Assembly (NCBI GenBank): GCA_029051525.1
Contig: JAIDKG010000133.1
Location: 1 to 55,745, forward strand
DNA: 55,745 nt
Direction of reading: 5' to 3'
From: Muribaculaceae bacterium
GTDB taxonomy: Bacteria; Bacteroidota; Bacteroidia; Bacteroidales; Muribaculaceae
Under the pieces are notes generated by a model. That model did no database searches. It was not told the origin of the DNA and saw nothing but the letters and a program-made list of their open reading frames with translations. How positions within the stretch are numbered: position 1 is the first letter of the stretch; each line of letters begins with the position of its first letter. This document shows, one piece after another, positions 42,127 to 51,140 of the stretch. A program made the position numbers and the translations under genes.

Positions 42127-42788
42127 TCGGCAAACCGTACTATCTGTTTTATCCCTGCCACATTTTCTGTCAGAGAGACTACGCGACCATACTGAAGTCT
42201 CCACTGAAGTGCATTGGATATTGTGAGATATCCAATTTCGGGAGGATTATTTAGAATCTCTCCAGCCATCTGGTATAATGTGACCTCGTCACCTGGAATA
42301 TTATGATCCATCAGGAATGCGAATATATCATCCTGGTTGCCATGATTGGATATAATATTATGGACACCGGTTGTAATCTGAAAATCGGCAGTGCGGCTCT
42401 TGTCTATAAAACTACAACATACAAATTCCAACATTCCCATCTTTCGTGTCGGATCATCATGCTTCTTATAGACAAATACAAGCAGATTGTAGCCCAATCC
42501 AAATATCTTTTGCTTACTATCATTAAAAGGGCAACTGGATTGGGGTTGCTTGAGGGATGTGACTTTTATATCCGTGTTGACTGTTGGTAAATCCAACCCT
42601 CTTGCGGTATTACCGACAACCAACTCATATCGATTCTCGAGATGAGTCTTAAAAAGATGTTCAACGAATGTGCCTATTGCCTTGCCATCTGTGACTCCAA
42701 ACAACTCTGACCGATATATACCCGAATTATCAACACAGAATTTCTGGGCTTCGGATATCAAGGCCTTTATAGTCAACTTTTTCTTCAT
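42123..42788 (-). CDS. Probable type II restriction endonuclease
   Basis: 221 aa, not assigned to a named enzyme. A PD-(D/E)xK-like core is visible: Glu43 in FVEHLF, then GLDLP with Asp66 and TDIKVTS with Asp73 and Lys75. The following beta-helix run (GYNLLVFVYKK) fits the fold. The gene is AT-rich like its methyltransferase partner and overlaps it by 4 bp (ATGA), with the nuclease translated first. That order means some extra control is probably needed on first entry to a cell; no controller (C) protein gene is seen. It sits between two tRNA genes. Confidence 0.72.
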   Translation of the reverse strand: MKKKLTIKALISEAQKFCVDNSGIYRSELFGVTDGKAIGTFVEHLFKTHLENRYELVVGNTARGLDLPTVNTDIKVTSLKQPQSSCPFNDSKQKIFGLGYNLLVFVYKKHDDPTRKMGMLEFVCCSFIDKSRTADFQITTGVHNIISNHGNQDDIFAFLMDHNIPGDEVTLYQMAGEILNNPPEIGYLTISNALQWRLQYGRVVSLTENVAGIKQIVRFAE

Positions 42789-42903
42789 ACAATATATTAT
42801 TTATAGCCGGACGGTTGATTCAAAGCAGACTTTGTTACAAGGTGATTTTTGGACTTCTCCTTGCGCAATTACCTACGGCAAGTCAATAGAATTTGTATTT
42901 TAG

Positions 42904-42935
42904 AAAAAAGGACTCCCAAGATGAGAGTCCTTTTT
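42904..42935 (-). terminator. Terminator after tRNA-Leu
   Basis: Stem ggactc (42910-42915) with gagtcc (42925-42930), extended by A/T pairs. On the minus strand it is followed by ttttttc. It begins 5 bp after the tRNA-Leu 3' end. Confidence 0.8.
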
Positions 42936-42939
42936 CCTG

Positions 42940-43021
42940 TACCCTGAGCCGGGGTCGAACCGGCACGGATTGCTCCACTGGTGTTTGAGACCAGCGCGTC
43001 TACCGATTCCGCCATCAGGGC
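42940..43021 (-). tRNA. tRNA-Leu (anticodon CAA)
   Basis: Minus-strand cloverleaf: acceptor GCCCTGA/TCAGGGT (one G-U), D arm with AATCGGTAGAC, anticodon stem CTGGT/ACCAG around CTCAAAC (anticodon CAA, reads TTG), long class II variable arm (TGGAGCAATCC), T arm GCCGG-TTCGACC-CCGGC, discriminator A. CCA is not encoded. Confidence 0.94.
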
Positions 43022-43066
43022 TTCCTTTCGGCCGATGCGGGAATGGGCATCGGCCGATATGTAGGG

Positions 43067-43097
43067 CAAAATTAATACTTTTTTCTTATTCTGCCAA
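43067..43097 (-). promoter_or_regulatory. Promoter of tRNA-Leu
   Basis: Minus-strand TTG (complement of 43095-43097), 20-bp spacer, TAATTTTG (complement of 43067-43074). The -33 element lies immediately beyond the stop codon of the coiled-coil protein gene. Confidence 0.75.
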
Positions 43098-43098
43098 A

Positions 43099-44562
43099 TT
43101 ATTCATACACAATCTTGGTCTTGCGTATCATTCGCCAGCAGCCATTCTCGAAGATGGCCGTGCCGGATTGGAGGGTGCGGATCTGGGTGGCATCGTCGGT
43201 GGCAAGTATATCGGGGGCTGTGCAGCCTCCGGCCAGATAGTGGTCGGGATTGTCGAGACAGCGCTCTATCACTTCGGCTATCTGCAGCACCCGGTAGGAA
43301 CCTGTGTAGCCATCGGTGGTGCTGAGCACGAAGACTGTCTTGTCGGCCACCGGCCTACGATCGGCGCGCACGAAGAGTCCTTGCGGATTTACGCGGCCCA
43401 GATAGATCTCGCGCATCTCTTCAGCCTCTTCGCGGATGGGCTCTACCTTGCGGGGTGCCGGAGCGGCGGGCTGCCGCTGCTCTACAGGCTGTACTGCGGG
43501 CTGCACCGGTGTCTCAGCCTCTTCGGCCTCTTCACGGGCATTGCCTGCCACCGAAGCGGCCGAGGCCACTGCATCGGCGGCGCGCAAGCGCCCTCGCAAA
43601 GCCTCTACCTCCCGACGCGCCTCGGCAAGATCGGATTTCAATCTGCCGTTCTCCTCTCCGAGACGCATGCACTCTTCGCGGAGTCCTTTGATTTCGCGTC
43701 GCATCCCTTTGACGTCGGCACTCTCTTCGGCCACGGCCTGACGTACCACACTCTGCGGCTCGGGCTGCGCCACGGCAGCGGGTGCATATTCCCGGGCGGC
43801 GGGCAGGCGCGGGGCATCGACATCAGTATCTTCATCCTGGCGGCGCCCTTCGGCCTTATTCCCCTCCTGCATGGTCTTGGAGGCGAAAATCACAAGCCAT
43901 ACCACCACTCCTACCAGTATGATGAGGGCCACGATATAGATCCATGTGGAGCCGCCGGAGTTGCGGCGCTCACTCTTGGTCTCGGATGTCTCGGCATCGA
44001 TTGTGGCCACGGCGGCCGATTCGGCGGCTTGTGCCTGCTCGGCTATGGCTTCGGCCGAGGGGAGCGCCCCCTGAGGCTCGACTTGAGCCTGCGGTTGGGG
44101 CTGAGCCGATGATGCAGAAGCAGCCGGAGTCGTTTCAGCGGCCGGGGCAGCGGCGGCCGGAGCCGGGGCGGCCACGGTCATGGCCTGGAGTTTCCCCTTC
44201 ACGCGGTTGCGGGCCACCTTACCTTCCGCCTTCAGACCGGGCGAATTGAAAAAGGTGCCCCCCCAGTAGGCCACGAGCTTCTCCTTATCCCACGATGCAT
44301 AGTCAGAGGGGGCTTGCACTGCCTTGAAGGCTTTCAGATTGGCGCGCTCCGTCTCTTTGAGCATCTTCTCGAGCTCGGCCATGGAGGCAGGGGTCTTCCC
44401 CTCCTCCAGATAGCCTGAGCCATTGTTGGCGTAGCGCAGATACCAGAAGGCGGTGATGGTGCGTGCCTGCTCCATCTCTTTCTGAGTCACAGCCCAACCG
44501 GGAAGTGCCACACCAAGCAGAAGCAGAGGTAGTGCAAGCGTCGTTATGATACGCTTCAGCAT
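43099..44562 (-). CDS. Membrane protein with Pro/Ala linker and coiled coil, unknown function
   Basis: 487 aa. Signal peptide (about 1-24), a conserved-looking extracytoplasmic segment (about 30-125, ending FFNSPGLKAEGKVARNRVKGKL), then a Pro/Ala/Gln-rich linker (about 130-200). One membrane helix follows (about 208-230, STWIYIVALIILVGVVVWLVIF). The cytoplasmic part has a coiled coil (about 285-335, MRREIKGLREECMRLGEENGRL), a second low-complexity linker, and a C-terminal globular domain (about 385-487, IYLGRVNPQGLFVRADRRP... to RMIRKTKIVYE). I do not recognise the family. Its start overlaps the yebC stop as TAATG, so translation is coupled. Confidence 0.75.
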   Translation of the reverse strand: MLKRIITTLALPLLLLGVALPGWAVTQKEMEQARTITAFWYLRYANNGSGYLEEGKTPASMAELEKMLKETERANLKAFKAVQAPSDYASWDKEKLVAYWGGTFFNSPGLKAEGKVARNRVKGKLQAMTVAAPAPAAAAPAAETTPAASASSAQPQPQAQVEPQGALPSAEAIAEQAQAAESAAVATIDAETSETKSERRNSGGSTWIYIVALIILVGVVVWLVIFASKTMQEGNKAEGRRQDEDTDVDAPRLPAAREYAPAAVAQPEPQSVVRQAVAEESADVKGMRREIKGLREECMRLGEENGRLKSDLAEARREVEALRGRLRAADAVASAASVAGNAREEAEEAETPVQPAVQPVEQRQPAAPAPRKVEPIREEAEEMREIYLGRVNPQGLFVRADRRPVADKTVFVLSTTDGYTGSYRVLQIAEVIERCLDNPDHYLAGGCTAPDILATDDATQIRTLQSGTAIFENGCWRMIRKTKIVYE

Positions 44563-45287
44563 TATTCGGCTTCCTCCTCTTTCATGTTGTGGAATACGTT
44601 CTGCACGTCGTCGTCGTCTTCAAAACGCTCCAGAAGTTTTTCGATTGTCTCGCGCTGCTCGGCAGTCACCTCTTTGTAGTCGGTGGGGATGCGCTCGAAT
44701 TCGGCCGATACAATCTCCACACCGCTGTCTTCAAGGAATTTCTGAAGGTTGGCAAACTGCTCGAAGGCACCATAGATGAGCCATTCTTCCTCTTCGTCAG
44801 CCTCGAGTTCAGCCTCATAGTCCATCAGCGAGAGCTCAAACTCCTCTTTGTCGATGGCATCGGTGGGCTTGATGTGGAACACACTCTTGTGGTCGAACAG
44901 GAATGAGAGCGAACCCTGTGTGCCGAGCGAGCCGCCATGCTTTGTGAAGTAGCTGCGCACGTTGGCCACGGTGCGCTGGTTGTTGTCGGTAGCGGTTTCT
45001 ACCACGATGGCGATGCCGAAGGGGCCGTAGCCTTCGTAGACGATCTCCTTATAGTCGGAAGCATCCTTGTCGGTGGCCTTTTTGATGGCACGGTCGATGG
45101 TGTCTTTGGGCATGTTGGCTGCTTTGGCATTGTGGATCAGCACGCGCAGACGGGGGTTCATGGAGGGATCGGGTCCGCCCGCCTTGGCTGCGATGGTGAT
45201 CTCTTTGCCGATGCGTGTGAATGTACGGCTCATGTTGCCCCAGCGTTTCAGCTTGCGGGCTTTGCGAAATTCAAATGCTCTTCCCAT
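44562..45287 (-). CDS. yebC: YebC/PmpR-family protein (transcription/translation regulator)
   Basis: 241 aa, full three-domain YebC fold: GRAFEFRKARKLKRWGNMSRTFTRIGKEI pattern at the N-terminus, GGPDPSMNPRLRVLIHNAKAANMPKDTIDRAIKKA (about 38-72), YEGYGPFGIAIVVETATDN (about 84-102) and GSLGTQGSLSFLF (about 117-129). YebC proteins have been described as DNA-binding regulators and, more recently, as factors aiding translation of proline stretches. The two proline-rich linkers of its coupled neighbour are a curious coincidence. Downstream of pheT by 87 bp. Confidence 0.93.
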   Translation of the reverse strand: MGRAFEFRKARKLKRWGNMSRTFTRIGKEITIAAKAGGPDPSMNPRLRVLIHNAKAANMPKDTIDRAIKKATDKDASDYKEIVYEGYGPFGIAIVVETATDNNQRTVANVRSYFTKHGGSLGTQGSLSFLFDHKSVFHIKPTDAIDKEEFELSLMDYEAELEADEEEEWLIYGAFEQFANLQKFLEDSGVEIVSAEFERIPTDYKEVTAEQRETIEKLLERFEDDDDVQNVFHNMKEEEAE

Positions 45288-45374
45288 GGGAATTTTCTAT
45301 GATTTTTGTTTTGTGTGTTATTGTTGTGTATTATAAATAGGCTCGCGCGCAGGCGCACGATGACGTTACTGCAA

Positions 45375-47867
45375 TCAGCGCAGCTCGGCACCGAGAGTCT
45401 TGGTCACGGAGTCGATGATCTTTTTCATTACTGCCTCGATCTGACGGTCTTGCAGTGTCTTCTCTTCATCCTGCAGTGTCATGGCTACGGCATAGGATTT
45501 CTTACCCTCGGGGAGGTTCTTCCCTTCGTAGACGTCGAATAGCCACACCTCTTTGAGGAGCTTGCGCTCTGCCTTGCGGATGGTCTCTTCGACCTGGGCG
45601 AATGTCACACCCGAGTCGAGGAGCAGTGCCAGGTCGCGACGCACGGGCTGCGTCTTGGGGAGCGGTGCATAGAGCACCTGTGTGCGTGAGGCAAGGCGGT
45701 AGAGTTCGTCCCAGTCAAATTCGGCGTAGGCCACATCGCCTTCGATGTCGAAGCGCTTTAGCTCGCTGCGGCTCACAAGCCCGAGATGACCGAGCTGCTT
45801 GCCGGCTTTCGATTCCACACAGAGGCGGGCGGCGAAGAGCTGGTTGTGATCCTGGGTGAAGCGCAGGGCGCTCTGCGGGATGCCGAGCGAGCGAAGCATA
45901 TTCTCCACTACTCCCTTGAGGTCGTAGACGGTGGCTTCTGCCCCTTTGACATTCCAGCCGGGGAGGGTGAAGTGGCCGGTGAGCCAGAGACCGAGGTGCA
46001 TCGATTCGCTGTAGGCTGCCAGCGGACGGTCGGGATGCGATTCGCGCTTGGCGGCATCATAGCGGTAGACGTTGCCAAACTCGTAGAGACGCAGGTCGGC
46101 GGCTTTGCGATTTACGTTGTGGCTTATCGATTCGAGACCGCCGTAGAGCAGGGTCGGGCGCATCAGACTGAGGTCCTGGCTCAGCGGATTCATCACGGCC
46201 ACGGCCGATTGGCGGGGATATACCTCATTCTCTTCGTAGTAGGAGAGGGAGGTGAGTGAGTTGTTGAGGATTTCCATGAATCCCTGGGCGCTGAGGGAAT
46301 CGCTCACACTCTGCTGGAGGGCATAGCTGAAGTCGGTGTGGCCGCGGCGGGAGAGGTTGGCATGCATCTCGGTGCCGAATTCCACATTGTTGTAGCCATA
46401 CACGCGGAGTATCTCTTCTACCACATCGCAGGGGCGAGTCACATCCACACGATAGGTGGGCACGTGCAGACGGAGCATGTCGGCATCTTCGGTCTCTACC
46501 ACTCCAAATTCAAGAGCTTTCAATATGCAGAGCACCAGACCGCGGGGGAGCTCCTTGCCGATCAGACGGTTGCAGTAGCTGAGCGAGAAGTCGATTTCGG
46601 CGGGGAGCACCTCGGTGGGATAGATATCCACTACGGGACCGCACACCTCACCTCCGGCCAACTGCTGCACCATCACTGCGGCCAGACGGGCGGCAAAGAG
46701 GGTAATCGAGGGGTCGGTGCCGCGCTCGTAGCGGAAGGAGGCATCGGTGCTGAGTCCGTGGCGACGCGCTGTGCGGCGCACTCGCGTGGGATTGAACCAG
46801 GCGCTCTCGATGAAGAGGTCGGTGGTGGCTTCGGTCACTCCGGAATCGAGGCCGCCGAATACGCCGGCCATGCACACGGGGCGCTCGGCGTCGCAGATCA
46901 TCATGTCGGCGGCCGAGAGCTTATGCTCCACTCCGTCGAGAGTCACGAAGGGGGTGCCCTCTTCGCAGGTGCGCACCACGATGCGCTCTCCTTTCAGTTT
47001 GGCCAGGTCGAAGCAGTGCAGCGGCTGACCGAGACCGAGCAGGATGAAGTTGGTGATATCCACGATGTTGTTGATGGGGCGCTGACCGGCGGCTGTGAGC
47101 AGATTGCGGAGCCATTCGGGCGATTCGGCCACCTTGACACCGCGCACGGTGATACCGGTGTAGCGGCCACACCCCTCGGTGTCGAGGATCTCTACCGGCA
47201 CTGCCCCGCTCTGGCGATCGATGGCGAAGGCATTCTCGTCGGGGAGATGCACTTCGGGCAGAAGGTTCTGCTCATTGGCTTCGTAGCGCTCGCGCCAGAG
47301 ATGAGCCTTGAGGTCGCGGGCGCAGCCGTAGTGGCTGGCAGCATCCACTCGGTTGGGGGTAAGCTCTACCTCAAGACGGTAGTCGCTCTCCACGCCGAAG
47401 TAGGAGGCGGCCGGTGTGCCGGCGGCCACTTCATCGGGCAGCACCATGATGCCGTCGTGGCTCTCGCCGAGGCCAATCTCATCTTCGGCACATATCATGC
47501 CGAATGATTCCACACCGCGTATCTTCGATTTGCGGATCTGGAATTCTTTGTCGCCATCGTAAAGTGTAGTGCCTACGGTGGCCACTACCACTGTCTGACC
47601 GGCGGCCACATTGGGGGCTCCGCATACGATCTGCACCGGCTGGCCGGTGCCTAAATCCACAGTGGTGATGTGAAGATGATCAGAGTCAGGATGCTCCTCG
47701 CAGGTGAGCACCTTGCCGATCACCAGGCCGCGAAGGCCGCCGCGGATGCTCTCCACCTCCTCCACATTGTCACATTCCAGACCTAAGGAGGTGAATACAG
47801 CCGCCAGCTCTCGCGGTGTATAATCAAAATCAATATAGCGTTTGAGCCATTTGTATGAGATGTCCAT
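45375..47867 (-). CDS. pheT: Phenylalanyl-tRNA synthetase beta subunit
   Basis: 830 aa. Domains: N-terminal MDISYKWLKRYIDFDYTPREL, OB-type tRNA-binding fold (about 46-155, LVIGKVLTCEEHPDSDHLHI), B3/B4 editing domain (about 215-395, GVFGGLDSGVTEATTDLFIESAWF), B5 (about 410-480), the core (about 500-700), and the C-terminal anticodon-binding FDX-ACB domain (about 735-830, YAPLPKTQPVRRDLALLLD). The alpha subunit is not in the window. No T-box leader is seen. Confidence 0.96.
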   Translation of the reverse strand: MDISYKWLKRYIDFDYTPRELAAVFTSLGLECDNVEEVESIRGGLRGLVIGKVLTCEEHPDSDHLHITTVDLGTGQPVQIVCGAPNVAAGQTVVVATVGTTLYDGDKEFQIRKSKIRGVESFGMICAEDEIGLGESHDGIMVLPDEVAAGTPAASYFGVESDYRLEVELTPNRVDAASHYGCARDLKAHLWRERYEANEQNLLPEVHLPDENAFAIDRQSGAVPVEILDTEGCGRYTGITVRGVKVAESPEWLRNLLTAAGQRPINNIVDITNFILLGLGQPLHCFDLAKLKGERIVVRTCEEGTPFVTLDGVEHKLSAADMMICDAERPVCMAGVFGGLDSGVTEATTDLFIESAWFNPTRVRRTARRHGLSTDASFRYERGTDPSITLFAARLAAVMVQQLAGGEVCGPVVDIYPTEVLPAEIDFSLSYCNRLIGKELPRGLVLCILKALEFGVVETEDADMLRLHVPTYRVDVTRPCDVVEEILRVYGYNNVEFGTEMHANLSRRGHTDFSYALQQSVSDSLSAQGFMEILNNSLTSLSYYEENEVYPRQSAVAVMNPLSQDLSLMRPTLLYGGLESISHNVNRKAADLRLYEFGNVYRYDAAKRESHPDRPLAAYSESMHLGLWLTGHFTLPGWNVKGAEATVYDLKGVVENMLRSLGIPQSALRFTQDHNQLFAARLCVESKAGKQLGHLGLVSRSELKRFDIEGDVAYAEFDWDELYRLASRTQVLYAPLPKTQPVRRDLALLLDSGVTFAQVEETIRKAERKLLKEVWLFDVYEGKNLPEGKKSYAVAMTLQDEEKTLQDRQIEAVMKKIIDSVTKTLGAELR

Positions 47868-48191
47868 AATCGATATATGAAGCTGTTATTGTTGTAGGTA
47901 TGGGTGAGGCTCGCCTCGGCGCCGCCCGAGGCCGATTCAGCCCCCGGCCGCCACTCGCATCAGGGGATTACCCTGCTGCCCGGCGCTACCGTTCCCAAAA
48001 TGCAAAATTAATCAATTTCCGCCGCATTCATCGCCCCGGCACACCCTTTTTTACTATCATGGCTCCCTTTTTTTAATTCTTTTCCCTGTTTTAGGGTATT
48101 ATTGTGAAGATTTTTTGTAAATTTGTAGGTGGTTTGCCGGGAGTATATCCTTCCGGCATCGCTTAACTCATAGTTACCCCCCTCCACTGCA
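47868..48191. other. Divergent intergenic region between pheT and psd
   Basis: This 324-bp gap carries -7-like elements on both strands: TAATTTTG on the minus strand (complement of 48003-48010, for pheT) and TAAATTTG on the plus strand (48118-48125, for psd). Neither has a TTG at 19-21 bp, so the promoters are only probable. I see no gene or structured RNA here. Confidence 0.45.
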
Positions 48192-48857
48192 ATGAAAATC
48201 CATCACGAAGGAACCAACATACTAATAATGCTCTTCATTGTCCTGGCGGCGCTCAACATCCCGGTGTGGCTGTTTCTGCCGCCATGGATTCTCCCGGCGG
48301 CGCTCTCGGCGCTGTCGCTGCTGGTGTATTCCTTTGTGTTTAATTTCTTCCGCTGCCCGAAGCGCACTTATCATGGCGATGCCACCGACCTGGTGGTGAG
48401 CTCGGTAGATGGCAAGGTAGTGGCTCTGGAGAAGGTCTATGAGCCGGAATTCCTCCGCTCGGAGGCTATTCTGCTGTCGGTTTTCATGTCGCCGCTAAAT
48501 GTGCATGCAAACTGGTATCCCACTTCGGGCGTTGTAGAATATGTGGAGCATCACAATGGCCGGTTCATTTCGGCTTATCTCCCGAAGAGCAGCACCGAAA
48601 ATGAGCGCTCCACTATCGGGATGCGATGCGACAACGGCCAGCTTATCACTATCCGCCAGATAGCCGGCGCAATGGCCCGCCGCATTGTGACTTATGCCTC
48701 GGTGGGCGAAAGGGCCCGGATTGATGAGCATCTCGGTTTTATCAAGTTCGGCTCTCGTGTGGATATCTATCTCCCCCTCGATTGCGAAATCCTGGTGAAG
48801 ATGGGGCAGATCACCAGCGGCGGACTAACACCTATCGCACGCCTTAAGAAGAAATGA
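48192..48857 (+). CDS. psd: Phosphatidylserine decarboxylase proenzyme
   Basis: Makes phosphatidylethanolamine from phosphatidylserine. Short, one- or two-helix anchored form of 221 aa, as in Bacteroidetes. SSVDGKVVALEKVYEPEF (about 75-92), SVFMSPLNVHANWYPTSG (about 99-116) and the self-cleavage region GFIKFGSRVDIYLP (about 178-191) are visible. The Gly-Ser pair would be cut to form the pyruvoyl cofactor. Membrane segments lie at about 10-28 and 30-50. Its stop overlaps the pssA start (ATGA). Confidence 0.93.
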   Translation: MKIHHEGTNILIMLFIVLAALNIPVWLFLPPWILPAALSALSLLVYSFVFNFFRCPKRTYHGDATDLVVSSVDGKVVALEKVYEPEFLRSEAILLSVFMSPLNVHANWYPTSGVVEYVEHHNGRFISAYLPKSSTENERSTIGMRCDNGQLITIRQIAGAMARRIVTYASVGERARIDEHLGFIKFGSRVDIYLPLDCEILVKMGQITSGGLTPIARLKKK

Positions 48858-49570
48858 ATATTATCCGAAGAAATCTACCCAACCTGCTCACATGCCTTAA
48901 TGTGCTGTCGGGATGTGTGGCCATTGTGCTCGCTTTCTCCCCTTATAAGTTGATGGAGGGCATCGAGGCTTGGCGCTGGGCGGCTCTGGCGCTCGGCGTG
49001 GCCGTGGCGGCCGATTTCCTCGACGGGTTCACGGCACGTCTGCTCAAAGCCTGGTCGGCTGTGGGCAAGGAGCTCGATTCCCTCTCCGATCTGGTGAGCT
49101 TCGGTGTGGCTCCGGCCATGCTGCTGCTCAATATGCTGGCTCAGAAGCCCGGTGTCGCCACCTGGCTCCCATGGGTGGCGCTCATCATTCCGGTGGCCGG
49201 GGCTATGCGTCTGGCCCGTTTCAATGTGGATCCGCGCCAGTCTTCCTCTTTTATCGGTCTTCCAATCCCGGCCAATGCAATCTTCTGGTTGGGATATGCA
49301 GCTTTGATTGCCGCCTCTGATTGTCAATGGCTCTGCTCTCCGGCTCTGGTGATTCCGCTGGTGATTCTGGAAAGCTGGCTGATGGTGGCTCCGATACCTC
49401 TCTTCTCGCTGAAATTTCATAATTATGGCTGGAAGGGAAACGCATGCCGCTGGATTCTTATTTCCGGTGCCGCCGGTCTGATCTGCTGGCTCGGCCTGCA
49501 GGGTCTGATTCCGGTGATTTTGCTTTACCTCTTTCTGTCGATTTTCGACCGGAGCGGTAAGGAGGAATAG
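48854..49570 (+). CDS. pssA: CDP-diacylglycerol-serine O-phosphatidyltransferase
   Basis: Makes phosphatidylserine, the substrate of Psd. It is the third CDP-alcohol phosphotransferase of the window and has the intact motif: DFLDGFTARLLKAWSAVGKELDSLSD pattern (about 55-80), followed by VSFGVAPAMLL, which is typical of PssA. 238 aa with about eight membrane helices. Coupled to psd by ATGA, so both steps are made together. Confidence 0.93.
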   Translation: MNIIRRNLPNLLTCLNVLSGCVAIVLAFSPYKLMEGIEAWRWAALALGVAVAADFLDGFTARLLKAWSAVGKELDSLSDLVSFGVAPAMLLLNMLAQKPGVATWLPWVALIIPVAGAMRLARFNVDPRQSSSFIGLPIPANAIFWLGYAALIAASDCQWLCSPALVIPLVILESWLMVAPIPLFSLKFHNYGWKGNACRWILISGAAGLICWLGLQGLIPVILLYLFLSIFDRSGKEE

Positions 49571-49700
49571 CCGGGCACCACGCAAAGCATTTCAATCCTC
49601 CTGCTTTCAATTATCTTTCGCAAGGCTGTCAATTAGAGTGTGGCATCGCTTGATGAATGCTGCCAAGATTAGCCAAGCCCCTTTTTGAGATTACTTCAAC

Positions 49701-50135
49701 ATGAAATTCTTAGTATTTATCCTTATACTCATCTCGCTCTGGCTGATTTTCGGCCGCGCCATACGCGCCTGGATTCAGCGCCGGGCTGAGGAGAAACTCG
49801 CCGATTTCCTGCGCGCCCAGATGGGCATGCCTTCCGCCAAGGAGCAACGCAAGGCGCAGAAAGCTGCCGAAAAGGCCGCCCGACGCAACGGCGAATCTTC
49901 GGGCAGCTATTGGACCCGACCCGCTCAACCCCGACAACCCCGCTACCCCTCCGGATCTCCGATTATCCCTAAGGAATATGCGGTGGATGTGGAGTTTACT
50001 GAAATTCGCGAATTTCAGCAGACCACCATTCTTGACTCCGCCGCCGCCAAAGAGAATTCATCCTCCACTTCGAGCCATCGCAAGCGCACCAAGGAGGAGG
50101 GGCAGGTGAGCGATGTGGAATATACCGACATTTAA
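49701..50135 (+). CDS. DUF4834-like small membrane protein
   Basis: 144 aa: one N-terminal membrane helix (about 1-20, MKFLVFILILISLWLIFGR), a strongly charged helix (about 24-66, RRAEEKLADFLRAQMGMP), then a flexible Pro/Ser-rich tail ending near YAVDVEFTEI and VEYTDI. The layout fits the Bacteroidetes family DUF4834, from memory. Function unknown. The gene follows pssA by 130 bp and the HAD gene begins 12 bp downstream. Confidence 0.65.
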   Translation: MKFLVFILILISLWLIFGRAIRAWIQRRAEEKLADFLRAQMGMPSAKEQRKAQKAAEKAARRNGESSGSYWTRPAQPRQPRYPSGSPIIPKEYAVDVEFTEIREFQQTTILDSAAAKENSSSTSSHRKRTKEEGQVSDVEYTDI

Positions 50136-50147
50136 GCAATTACCCGG

Positions 50148-51029
50148 ATGCAACACCCCACCACCCTATATGTGAGCGACCTCGACGGCACTCTGCTCGA
50201 CTCCACAAGCAGAATATCCCCTGCCTCGACTGATATACTCAACCGCGCCTTGGATTGCGGCGCTCTATTCACCGTGGCCACTGCCCGCACGCCGGGCACT
50301 TTGGGGATGCTGCTCCGCGATCTGCATATGCGCCTGCCGGCTATCGTGATGACCGGCGTCACGCTATGGCAACGCGATGGCTCCGTATATTCCGACACCT
50401 GCTATCTGCACCCCGACACTGTGGGCCGATTGCGCACTATCTATGAGGAGGCCGGCCTGCCATATTTCATTTATACTCTGCAGGATGGCAAGATTTATGT
50501 GTATCATCACGGACCACTGTCGCAGGTGGAGCGCGGCTTCATCGCCGAGCGTTGCCACTCTCCCTACAAGACTTTCCTGATCGATGCCGATGGCAATAGT
50601 GATATCCCGCAGCGGGTGGAGAATGGTCTGCTGATGTTTGCCATGCGCCCGGAGGAGGTTGTCTACCCGGCTCTCGGGCGCCTGCAAGAGGTGGAAGGAA
50701 TCAATCTGATGTGCTATCGCGATGCCACTCTCCCCGATACCACCATGCTGGAGGTATTCCCGGGCGATGCCACAAAGGCGCTGGCCATACGTCGGCTGGC
50801 AAGTCGCGTGGGAGCGGAGCGAATCGTGGTGTATGGCGATAATCGCAATGACCTGTCGATGTTTGAAATAGCCGATCTGGCGGTTGCCGTGGGAAATGCT
50901 ATCCCGGAGGTGCGCGAGAAGGCCGATGTGGTGATCGCACATCACGACTGCGATGCCGTGGCGCGCCATATATATGAGGATTTCAGGCAGCATCTCCCGG
51001 CCGATCGCCGCTTACTCATGGAGTTATAG
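50148..51029 (+). CDS. Cof-type HAD-superfamily phosphatase
   Basis: 293 aa with a C2B cap, the Cof/YbdK-like type that removes phosphate from sugar phosphates or cofactors. Motif I is VSDLDGTLLD (about 8-17, both Asp present), motif II TVATARTPG (about 43), motif III Lys in DATKALAIRRL (about 207) and motif IV VYGDNRNDLSMFEIADLAVAVGNA (about 226-249). Substrate unknown. Contrast the HAD protein at 14978, whose motif I is altered. Confidence 0.88.
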   Translation: MQHPTTLYVSDLDGTLLDSTSRISPASTDILNRALDCGALFTVATARTPGTLGMLLRDLHMRLPAIVMTGVTLWQRDGSVYSDTCYLHPDTVGRLRTIYEEAGLPYFIYTLQDGKIYVYHHGPLSQVERGFIAERCHSPYKTFLIDADGNSDIPQRVENGLLMFAMRPEEVVYPALGRLQEVEGINLMCYRDATLPDTTMLEVFPGDATKALAIRRLASRVGAERIVVYGDNRNDLSMFEIADLAVAVGNAIPEVREKADVVIAHHDCDAVARHIYEDFRQHLPADRRLLMEL

Positions 51030-51140
51030 CAGTTATAGCAGTCATCGCCCCTCCTGCCGCATTACACCTCTCTTGATCTTCTGTTTAAATTTTCAATCCC
51101 CCTCCCCGATTCTTTCCCTACCCAAAACCCAATCACAGGA

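Noticed and set aside
40306-42939. Prophage or integrative element between the tRNA genes
   Set aside because: No integrase and no direct repeat of a tRNA 3' end were found; only the two restriction-modification genes are present.
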